Shown here: positions 16,812 to 23,000 of the stretch, in pieces
Layout: every line of letters starts with the position of its first letter
Numbering within the stretch: position 1 is the first letter of the stretch
From: Turneriella parva DSM 21527
GTDB taxonomy: Bacteria; Spirochaetota; Leptospiria; Turneriellales; Turneriellaceae
NCBI RefSeq assembly: GCF_000266885.1
Contig: NC_018020.1
Coordinates: forward strand, 2,666,001-2,730,000
DNA: 64,000 bases
Direction of reading: 5' to 3'
The notes under the pieces: model-generated
Told to the model about the DNA's origin: nothing
Database searches by the model: none
Seen by the model: only the letters and a program-made list of their open reading frames with translations
Translations under genes and position numbers: made by a program

Positions 16812-18032
16812 ATGCGAAATCGTGCCACGCTTTCATTACTTTCTGCAATCCTCATGTCTCTGGGGGCCTGCAAGAGCGAGACCAAAGGCAAGACGGTGGC
16901 GCAGGCGAATCGTGAGTTCTGGGTGCTTTCTGAAAGCCGGCCTTATCAATACTTTCACCTCGATGTCGAGGCGAATAAATTCGACGGTGGGCAAGAACTG
17001 GCGACTGAATGGGGTGGTAATGCGGATTTCTTGCGTGAAACAGGCGGCTGGCGACTTGAAGCGGCGCCGCAGGGTTTTACGCTGCATTCGGGCAAGGGCG
17101 ATGCTCTTTCTTTTTTAGAGACCGGCCGTGGTGACTACAAGGGCAGGTACACGCACGACGACGCAGCCTCTTATCTCAAAGTGATTCTTTCGCTGAGCGG
17201 AGCCCCGGGTAATGAGCGCGTGTGGCTTTATTTCAGTAAAGAAGAATCTCTCTATGCCTATCTGAAAAAGGCAGGCCGGCTGAAGCTCGACGTCATCTGG
17301 GGGCCAACGCAACCCGAGGTGATGGAGCAGATGTTTGACTATACGAAGCCTAAACCGGGTGACGTTGTCTACGATCTGGGCTGCGGTGACGGCCGCATTC
17401 TGATTACAGCCGCCGAAAAATTTGGCGTGCGCGGTATCGGCGCCGACATCGACCCGATGCGCATCGCCGCCGGTGAGCGTGTGGTGAAGCAGAAAAAACT
17501 CGAGGGCAAGGTTACGCTCGTCAACAAGAACCTCTTCGACATGGATATTTCTGAGGCGTCAATCGTCACGCTCTACCTCAATATCAAGGTAAACCGCCGC
17601 CTGAGACCAAAACTTTTTCGCGAGCTAAAGCCCGGCACGCGCATTGTCTCGCACAACTGGCACATGGGCGACTGGCTGCCCGAAACTTTCAAATATGTTT
17701 CAGAGGGTAAACGCGTTGTCTATTTCTGGGTGATGCCTGAAAACTTTTCGGGCACGTACCAGAGCGGCAGCAGCGACAAAGCCATCGTGCTGAAACTGAA
17801 GCAGCGTTTTCAGAATGTTTATGGGGATATCACACTCAATGGAAAACAATACCCTGTTTCAGGAAAAATTCGCGGCGCTTCGGTCACCCTGTGGACGACG
17901 GCACCCGAGCTCTCGGGCGCCGCGCTGACACTTAGCGCTGAGACGCTGAATATCAGGCCGACGCGCGCGCCGGCCATGGCGCTAAACAGAGCAGCGGGAA
18001 GTCGCCTCAGCGCAGAGGCGATTGCTGATTAG
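16812..18032 (+). CDS. Exported class I SAM methyltransferase (FAM173-like)
   Basis: 406 residues. The N-terminus is a lipoprotein-type signal (MRNRATLSLLSAILMSLGAC, Cys20). Residues about 165-310 form a SAM-dependent methyltransferase: the FDYTKPKPGDVVYDLGCGDGR motif I, GIGADIDPMRI motif II, TLYLNIKVNRRLRPKLFRELKPGTRIVSHNWHMGDW. The pattern matches the prokaryotic family related to eukaryotic FAM173/ATPSCKMT lysine methyltransferases, whose bacterial members also often carry signal peptides. An N-terminal domain (about 30-150) and a C-terminal beta-rich domain (about 320-395) flank it. How it would get SAM outside the cytoplasm is unclear, so the signal may instead be a membrane anchor. Confidence 0.75.
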   Translation: MRNRATLSLLSAILMSLGACKSETKGKTVAQANREFWVLSESRPYQYFHLDVEANKFDGGQELATEWGGNADFLRETGGWRLEAAPQGFTLHSGKGDALSFLETGRGDYKGRYTHDDAASYLKVILSLSGAPGNERVWLYFSKEESLYAYLKKAGRLKLDVIWGPTQPEVMEQMFDYTKPKPGDVVYDLGCGDGRILITAAEKFGVRGIGADIDPMRIAAGERVVKQKKLEGKVTLVNKNLFDMDISEASIVTLYLNIKVNRRLRPKLFRELKPGTRIVSHNWHMGDWLPETFKYVSEGKRVVYFWVMPENFSGTYQSGSSDKAIVLKLKQRFQNVYGDITLNGKQYPVSGKIRGASVTLWTTAPELSGAALTLSAETLNIRPTRAPAMALNRAAGSRLSAEAIAD

Positions 18033-18321
18033 CGTATTCCCATTGAAGCGCGTTTGCCAACCGGCGTTCGGCAACGAATGCATGGTCTTCGCGCACGCGT
18101 TTAGCAAGGTCTTTTAGAAAGACTTCGCCTTCATTTTGAAAGCGCAAGCTCTCGTCGTCCGTGAGTAAAATGCAGATATCGTAAAGTGCCACGCTGCCGC
18201 AGAGCGTCGAAAGCACGAGCCCAAAGCCGGTCTGGTACAGAATATAATCCCATTCGCTGCGCAAAAGTTCATGGGCCTCGCGTCTAGCGCCGCCCAGCCG
18301 AATTCCGGTGACGCGCGCCAT
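18007..18321 (-). CDS. Conserved hypothetical protein
   Basis: 104 residues from ATG 18321. It has a mildly hydrophobic middle (YILYQTGFGLVLSTLCGSVALYDICILL), an acidic helical part and a polar tail. No family was recognised. It overlaps the 3' end of the convergent methyltransferase gene by 26 bp. On its own strand it lies 9 bp after the metZ-like gene, so it is probably the third gene of the osmC-metZ unit. Confidence 0.55.
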   Translation of the reverse strand: MARVTGIRLGGARREAHELLRSEWDYILYQTGFGLVLSTLCGSVALYDICILLTDDESLRFQNEGEVFLKDLAKRVREDHAFVAERRLANALQWEYANQQSPLR

Positions 18322-18330
18322 CGGGGCGAA

Positions 18331-19518
18331 TTATGCAGAGGCTTTGAGTGCCTGTTCAATATCAGCCATGACGTCATCGGCGTTTTCAATGCCGACCGAG
18401 ATACGCACCATGCCGGGCAGAATGCCCACTGCGGCACGTTCTGCGTCGCTGAGTTTTGAATGCGTCGTCGAGGCCGGGTGTGTTGCAATAGTACGCGTGT
18501 CGCCGAGATTCGCAGTGTGCGAAAGCATCTGCAGACTGTCTAAGAATTTTCTGCCGCGGTCGATACCGCCTTTGACAATCAGCGTCACGATGCCGCCGCC
18601 GTGCGTCATCTGTTTCTTGGCAAGCGCATAACCCGGGTGGTCGGGCAAAAACGGGTAAATCACTTTCTCGAGCTCGGCGTGACCCTGCAGCTTCTCGGCG
18701 ATGCGGAGTGCATTCTCTGAATGCCTCAGCATTCTGATTTCAAGAGTTTCGAGGCTCTTACTGAAGAGCCATGCATTGAAAGGCGAGAGAGCTGGCCCTG
18801 TGTGCCGCGCGAAAAATCGAATTTCTTTCATCAGATCTTTACGCGCGAGTATAACACCACCGAGCGCGCGGCCCTGGCCGTCGATGTATTTGGTCGCTGA
18901 GTGTATCACGATGTCGGCGCCGAAGTCTGCGGGCTTCTGTAACACGGGCGTACAGAAACAGTTGTCAACATTCAGCAAGACGTTCGCCTGTTTACAGATT
19001 TTGCCGACATGTTCAAGATCGATGATGTCGAGCGCCGGGTTCGATGGCGTCTCGAGAAACAGCATTTTGGTGTTGGGTTTGAACGCCTTGGCCCAGTTGT
19101 ACTGGTCGGCGATGTCGACGTAGGTAAATTCAATGCCCCAGCGCGGAAAAATCTGCGTGAGAATCTGGTGGGTCGAACCAAACACCGACCGCGCACACAC
19201 CACATGGTCGCCACTTTTCAAAAGCGCAGCCATGCTCGTGAAGATTGCCGACATACCCGAAGCTGTTGCGAAGCCGTCTTCAAGGTGCTCGAGCGCTGCC
19301 ATCTTGCGCACGAACTCATCGGTGTTGGGGTTTGAAAAGCGCGTATAGATATTGCCGGGTATTTCTTCGGCAAACATCGCGCGCGCCTGTTCGGCCGATT
19401 CGAACACAAAACTCGATGTCATGAAGATCGGCGCCGAATGCTCGCGCTCTGCGCTTCGCGGCGTTTGCTCGCGAATCGAGTTTGTTTCTTCGCGATAAGG
19501 GTTACCAGAGTTTTGCAT
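18331..19518 (-). CDS. metZ: Cys/Met-metabolism PLP enzyme, MetZ-like sulfhydrylase
   Basis: 395 residues. It belongs to the cystathionine-gamma-synthase/O-succinylhomoserine sulfhydrylase family. Seen are YTRFSNPNTDEFVRKMAALE, ATASGMSAIF, LETPSNPALDIIDL, VDNCFCTPVLQKP with the cofactor Asp, and the PLP lysine in IHSATKYIDGQGRALGG. The C-terminal LGDTRTIATHPASTTHSKLS and MVRISVGIENADDVMADIEQAL are canonical. The GNIYTRFSNPN and DGQGRALGGV wording is most like MetZ, which makes homocysteine from O-acyl-homoserine and sulfide; gamma-synthase or gamma-lyase activity cannot be excluded from sequence alone. It lies 11 bp after osmC. Confidence 0.85.
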   Translation of the reverse strand: MQNSGNPYREETNSIREQTPRSAEREHSAPIFMTSSFVFESAEQARAMFAEEIPGNIYTRFSNPNTDEFVRKMAALEHLEDGFATASGMSAIFTSMAALLKSGDHVVCARSVFGSTHQILTQIFPRWGIEFTYVDIADQYNWAKAFKPNTKMLFLETPSNPALDIIDLEHVGKICKQANVLLNVDNCFCTPVLQKPADFGADIVIHSATKYIDGQGRALGGVILARKDLMKEIRFFARHTGPALSPFNAWLFSKSLETLEIRMLRHSENALRIAEKLQGHAELEKVIYPFLPDHPGYALAKKQMTHGGGIVTLIVKGGIDRGRKFLDSLQMLSHTANLGDTRTIATHPASTTHSKLSDAERAAVGILPGMVRISVGIENADDVMADIEQALKASA

Positions 19519-19529
19519 GAGTTTCGGCC

Positions 19530-19958
19530 TTATTGTGCGTTTAACGCATATTCATACGAAATCGTCGCCGTTTTTTCAAGGGTTTTGGCGACAGAACAGT
19601 ATTTATCCATCGAAAGCTCAATCGCCCTTTTGAGAAAGTGATCTTCAATTTGCCCGGCGAGACTGAATCTGACGACGATATTCGTGAACGGGTTTGCCTC
19701 TTGCGATTCGCCGCGTTCGCCGACGACTTCGACGCTCATGGCCTCTACCGTTTGCCGCTGTTTTTGCAGAATCGTGACGACGTCGATGCCCGAGCAGCCG
19801 GCGAGGCCCATGAGCAGAAGTTCCATCGGTCGTGCGCCTTTGCCCGTGCCGCCGATTGCCGGCCCTGCGTCGATCTGCACGGTGTTGCCGGCCGCGTTTT
19901 TGGCCTCAAAGTGAAACGGCTCGCCTATTCGCGTGAGGGTAATTTTCGTCGCGGACAT
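19530..19958 (-). CDS. OsmC/Ohr-family protein
   Basis: 142 residues, the usual size. Proteins of this family reduce organic hydroperoxides or act as uncharacterised thiol proteins. Motifs: GGTGKGARPMELLLMGLAGCSGIDVVTIL, with the resolving-type Cys in AGCSG (about residue 55), and KYCSVAKTLEKTATISYEY with a second Cys near the C-terminus, as expected for a Cys pair. It is more YhfA/OsmC-like than Ohr-like. It is the first gene of the minus-strand unit with the metZ-like gene, so a role in sulfur or thiol stress is possible. Confidence 0.85.
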   Translation of the reverse strand: MSATKITLTRIGEPFHFEAKNAAGNTVQIDAGPAIGGTGKGARPMELLLMGLAGCSGIDVVTILQKQRQTVEAMSVEVVGERGESQEANPFTNIVVRFSLAGQIEDHFLKRAIELSMDKYCSVAKTLEKTATISYEYALNAQ

Positions 19959-20095
19959 GCGCCTTAAAGCGATGCGGAGATAGGTAGAAAAGAAGAGTTA
20001 TGTGACGAGGTGGGAAATCGCATCGGCACAATCGTACCCCGCCCATTCAGTTTGTTTCTACTCGACGCCATGTCTCAGCGACTTATTTTGATCGT

Positions 20096-20488
20096 ATGGT
20101 AGATATACTTTCGACGATTTTGACCGTTTTGCTGATCGTCGTGTCAATTCTGATGATTATCATCATTCTGCTGCAGTCAAACCGTGCCGCGGGCGGCATG
20201 TTCGCCTCTGGTGCTCAGACGGCTTTCGGTGCGGGTTCGGCCGATGCGCTCACCAAGATAACCGGTGGTTTTGCCGCAGTTTTTCTGCTGATTTGCCTCG
20301 GCCTCGCCGCCCTCAAATCATCAAGCCGCACCACCCAGGCGGCGGCTGAGCAGCTCAATAAAGAAATTGCACCTGTGGTTACGCCGGCCCCGGCGGCAGA
20401 CCCCAAAGCTGCGCCTGCAAATGGCGCTACCCCGGCACCTGCAGCCAAGGCACCTCAACCCGCGGCAGCGGCACCCGCACCCAAGTGA
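20096..20488 (+). CDS. secG: Protein translocase subunit SecG
   Basis: 130 residues. SecG is the small accessory membrane subunit of SecYEG. Two membrane helices are seen (about 3-26 and 54-74), separated by the typical cytoplasmic loop LLQSNRAAGGMFASGAQTAFGAGSADALTKITGG. A long Ala/Pro-rich tail (about 80-130) is not part of the conserved fold but is common in spirochaetes. Its stop overlaps a GTG of the following glpX frame. No strong ribosome site precedes the ATG. Confidence 0.9.
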   Translation: MVDILSTILTVLLIVVSILMIIIILLQSNRAAGGMFASGAQTAFGAGSADALTKITGGFAAVFLLICLGLAALKSSSRTTQAAAEQLNKEIAPVVTPAPAADPKAAPANGATPAPAAKAPQPAAAAPAPK

Positions 20489-20493
20489 CTAAA

Positions 20494-21450
20494 ATGGACC
20501 GTAACTTAGCCCTCGAATTCGTACGCGTAACCGAAGCAGCGGCGCTTGCAGCGGCCCGGCAGATGGGTAAGGGCGACGAGAAGATCGCCGACCAGGCAGC
20601 CGTCGACGCGATGCGCAAAGCCTTTGATTCAGTTCTCGTAGCCGGCAAAATCGTTATCGGCGAAGGCGAACGTGACGAAGCGCCCATGCTCTACATTGGC
20701 GAAGAGGTCGGTGCCGGTGGTACATCTGTCGACATCGCTCTGGACCCGCTCGAAGGCACCACGATCACGGCAAAGGGTGGGTATAATGCCACGACCGTGA
20801 TTGCCGTGGCCGAAAAAGGCTGCTTTCTGCACGCACCCGATACCTACATGAATAAGCTCGCGGTAGGCCCGGCGGCGAAAGGTGCGCTCGATATTACCGA
20901 CCCGATTCCGCTGACGCTAAAGCGCCTGGCGAAAGCGCTCGACAAATACCTCGAAGACGTCACGGTGTGTATTCTCGACCGCCCGCGCCATAACGAACTC
21001 ATTCAGCAGGTGCGTGAAGTGGGCTGCCGCATTAAACTCATCGGCGACGGCGACGTGTCAGGCGCGATCGCAACCTGTATGGATGACTCGCCGGTAGATA
21101 TTCTGCTCGGTACCGGTGGTGCACCCGAAGGCGTACTCTCTGCCGCTGCGTTAAAATGCATGGGCGGCGACTTCTTGGGGCAACTCAAGTTTCGCAATGA
21201 CGAAGAGCGTCAACGCGCCATCAAAATGGGTATTTCTGACCCCGACAAAGTTTTCACTATGGAAGAACTCGCAGCGGGCGACAGCGTACTTTTCTGCGCG
21301 ACCGGTGTCACCGACGGCGAAATGCTGCGCGGAGTGCGCTTTAATCCCAAAGGTGCTGTGACCGAATCGATCGTGATGCGCGCAAAATCACGCACGATCC
21401 GCTGGATCAAGTCACACCATCATTTTGATTACAAGCCGAAATATCTTTAA
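20494..21450 (+). CDS. glpX: Class II fructose-1,6-bisphosphatase
   Basis: 318 residues from ATG 20494 (GTG 20485, overlapping the secG stop, is the alternative). It hydrolyses fructose 1,6-bisphosphate in gluconeogenesis. Typical blocks: MDRNLALEFVRVTEAAALAAARQMGKGDE, VIGEGERDEAPMLYIGEEVG with metal-binding acids, ALDPLEGTTITAKGG, DRPRHNELIQQVREVGCRIKLIGDGDVSGAI and DILLGTGGAPEGVL. Gluconeogenic FBPase fits leptospires, which grow on fatty acids rather than sugars. Two hairpins follow directly after the stop. Confidence 0.95.
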   Translation: MDRNLALEFVRVTEAAALAAARQMGKGDEKIADQAAVDAMRKAFDSVLVAGKIVIGEGERDEAPMLYIGEEVGAGGTSVDIALDPLEGTTITAKGGYNATTVIAVAEKGCFLHAPDTYMNKLAVGPAAKGALDITDPIPLTLKRLAKALDKYLEDVTVCILDRPRHNELIQQVREVGCRIKLIGDGDVSGAIATCMDDSPVDILLGTGGAPEGVLSAAALKCMGGDFLGQLKFRNDEERQRAIKMGISDPDKVFTMEELAAGDSVLFCATGVTDGEMLRGVRFNPKGAVTESIVMRAKSRTIRWIKSHHHFDYKPKYL

Positions 21451-21470
21451 CCGACGCTTGCGCGTCGGTT
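21449..21470 (+). terminator. Hairpin at glpX stop
   Basis: A perfect 9-bp stem (21449-21457 with 21462-21470) around a TTGC loop. Its first two bases belong to the TAA stop codon of glpX. No U-tract follows; the next bases are GAATTGCG. Confidence 0.6.
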
Positions 21471-21475
21471 GAATT

Positions 21476-21519
21476 GCGAAAACAAGTATGCGCGCTGAGG
21501 CGCGCATACTTGTTTTCGC
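21476..21519 (+). terminator. Perfect 20-bp hairpin after glpX
   Basis: Arms at 21476-21495 and 21500-21519 are fully complementary around a TGAG loop. It is the second hairpin in tandem behind glpX and ends three bases before the ATG of the next gene. If it forms in RNA it would also affect translation of that gene. Confidence 0.6.
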
Positions 21520-21521
21520 TT

Positions 21522-21983
21522 ATGCAATCAGGGCACGAAACCGCGCGCGAAGAATTCACGAATATTCGCGTGGCCCGCGATGGACGCTGGTTCACCGGCG
21601 CGAAAGAAATCATCAACTTCAAGGTAATTTCGCATTTTAAGCAGAACCTGTTTCGTGATGCGAAGGGTGTCTACATCTACCAGACTTTCAGGCAGTTTGC
21701 TGAGAAGGGTTACATCACCGTCGAGGGGCCGCTGCTGTCTGTGTTTCGCATCGACGGCGATACGCTGATTTTCGACAGTCTCGACGCCGTGCCGCTCGAT
21801 GAGCTGCGTGTCGTGCTAAACAGCGACGACGAATCGCCATACATCTATTATGATCGTCTGGGTTGTTATGCCAACGTACCCGCAGGTGTTGCGCCGTATT
21901 TTTCTGAGCGGCTCGAACAGCAGGGGGATCTATTCACCTTCTGTGGTAAACCGGTCGAGTTGCGGTCAATCGCCGTGTGGTAG
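21522..21983 (+). CDS. Conserved hypothetical protein, DUF1285-like
   Basis: 153 residues from ATG 21522; an upstream ATG at 21474 is in frame but would put coding sequence through a 20-bp hairpin. The sequence NIRVARDGRWFTGAKEIINFKVISHFKQNLFRDAKGVYIYQ, then VEGPLLSVFRIDGDTLIFDSLDAVPLD and a late YYDRLGCYANVPAGVAPYFSERL, resembles the DUF1285 pattern (a DGRWF-like opening and a L..D..G.Y/W.I segment). The assignment is tentative and no function is known. The stop codon TAG touches the terminal repeat of the structured element at 21983. Confidence 0.6.
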   Translation: MQSGHETAREEFTNIRVARDGRWFTGAKEIINFKVISHFKQNLFRDAKGVYIYQTFRQFAEKGYITVEGPLLSVFRIDGDTLIFDSLDAVPLDELRVVLNSDDESPYIYYDRLGCYANVPAGVAPYFSERLEQQGDLFTFCGKPVELRSIAVW

Positions 21984-22116
21984 GGTGTCTAAAAGTCGCG
22001 CACCGCGCTGAACAGGCGCGGCGCTCAGACGGAAACCGGCCCGAATGGGCCGATTCGCGTGTATTTGCCGCAGGCAAATGCAGCGTTTTCGTCTGAGCGG
22101 CGACTTTTAGACACCC
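21983..22116. repeat. Cloverleaf-like element with perfect 17-bp terminal inverted repeat
   Basis: Outer arms 21983-21999 and 22100-22116 are perfectly complementary. Inside are a 6-bp hairpin (22003-22008 with 22016-22021), an 8-bp closing stem (22023-22030 with 22091-22098), and within that two more hairpins, 22037-22042/22047-22052 (6 bp, GAAT loop) and 22063-22069/22073-22079 (7 bp). All stems are exact. Together this is a nested multi-arm fold of 134 bp between two same-strand genes. It could be a miniature mobile element or an RNA. No reading frame of note crosses it. Confidence 0.75.
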
Positions 22117-22162
22117 CGGAATTTTCCGTTTTACGCAGCATCTTTTGATCGGTTGATCAACC

Positions 22163-22750
22163 ATGGCATCGACCCAAAATCACGAATACCCGAAGGGCCT
22201 CAGAATCTGGCACTGGCTCAACTTCGTTGCGATTTCAGCAATTCTGCTGACGGTGCTCTTGCGTAAGACGTTTTTAGCGTATCGCACGAACTCCTCTCTG
22301 ATACAAGAAAAGACGGCAGCGGCGGGCACCCCCGTGACCAAAGCCGTCGCCGACGAAATTGCCAAAGCGATGCGCGACCGCATGTGGGATTGGCACGTCT
22401 ATTTCGGTTTTGCGCTCGCGGCCTTGCTGGTGTGGCGTCTGGTACTGCGCTTGCGCGGTTCGGCGAGCCGCAGCAACGAACGTTTCGCTGCAAACGAGCG
22501 GCGCATGCAGCGTGTTGGTTACGGCGTATTTTATGCCTTTGCCGCGTTTTTGAGCCTCACGGGCCTCACGATGGTGTTCAGCGCTTCGCTGCAGTTGCCG
22601 AAAAGCGTGGTATCGCTCGTCGAAGAATCTCACGAGCTCGCGCTTTGGGGCATGCTGCTTTTCGTGCCGCTGCACTTGCTGGGGGTCATCGCTGCCGAGT
22701 ATAAAAGCCGCTCGGCTGGCCTCATTTCCCGTATGATTCGCGGCAGCTGA
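22163..22750 (+). CDS. Cytochrome b561-type membrane protein
   Basis: 195 residues with four membrane helices (about 14-33, 73-93, 114-137 and 155-176). Haem-ligand His candidates lie in the first helix (LRIWHWLNF), the second (WDWHVYFGF), and in the last helices (ESHELALWGML and VPLHLLGV), fitting a di-haem b561 domain that passes electrons from quinol or another donor. A loop of about 40 residues between helices 1 and 2 (TNSSLIQEKTAAAGTPVTKAVADE) is outside the core. No partner gene is adjacent, so the donor and acceptor are unknown. Confidence 0.8.
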   Translation: MASTQNHEYPKGLRIWHWLNFVAISAILLTVLLRKTFLAYRTNSSLIQEKTAAAGTPVTKAVADEIAKAMRDRMWDWHVYFGFALAALLVWRLVLRLRGSASRSNERFAANERRMQRVGYGVFYAFAAFLSLTGLTMVFSASLQLPKSVVSLVEESHELALWGMLLFVPLHLLGVIAAEYKSRSAGLISRMIRGS

Positions 22751-22772
22751 GGGGCGGCGCGGAAGGTCCCAA

Positions 22773-22863
22773 AACGACGAATTTCAGGAAAGGTTCCGCG
22801 ATTTTCGAAGCGCAAATCGCTCTATGAACGGGATGAGGCCCGCTTTTCCCGAATTTCGTCGTT
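22773..22863. repeat. Imperfect inverted repeat with inner hairpins
   Basis: Arms 22773-22791 and 22845-22863 match at 17 of 19 positions. Inside lie a perfect 7-bp hairpin (22798-22804 with 22814-22820) and a weaker hairpin at 22829-22842. The right part, 22826-22860, is closely similar to the minus strand of 48319-48352. In both places it stands 3' of a gene in the same orientation. The gap 22751-23000 otherwise holds only the promoter and Fur site of the receptor gene. Confidence 0.6.
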
Positions 22864-22934
22864 CTGCGATGGCTCTAAAATTTCGAATATGGCGACATGC
22901 CGCGCAGCCCTAATGTTCTCTACAAGAAAAAGAC

Positions 22935-22961
22935 TTTTCAGCCTGTTCAGTAATTTATAAT
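22935..22961 (+). promoter_or_regulatory. Candidate sigma-70 promoter of TonB receptor gene
   Basis: A TTTTCA at 22935-22940 and an exact TATAAT at 22956-22961 are separated by 15 bp. The -10 abuts a Fur-like palindrome that would cover the transcription start. Confidence 0.5.
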
Positions 22962-22976
22962 TGATAATTGTTATCA
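22962..22976. promoter_or_regulatory. Fur-type operator
   Basis: The 15-mer TGATAATTGTTATCA differs at only one position from the 7-1-7 Fur consensus TGATAATnATTATCA. It lies directly after the -10 box and 24 bp before the receptor start codon, a classical place for iron-dependent repression. Confidence 0.8.
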
Positions 22977-23000
22977 ATATCAATTTCAGTGGAGATGAGA

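Noticed and set aside
16812-16870. Methyltransferase gene as a continuation of the dab-sulP-porin operon
   Set aside because: A GC-rich hairpin and a 73-bp gap separate it from the porin gene, so co-transcription is not assumed, though not excluded.
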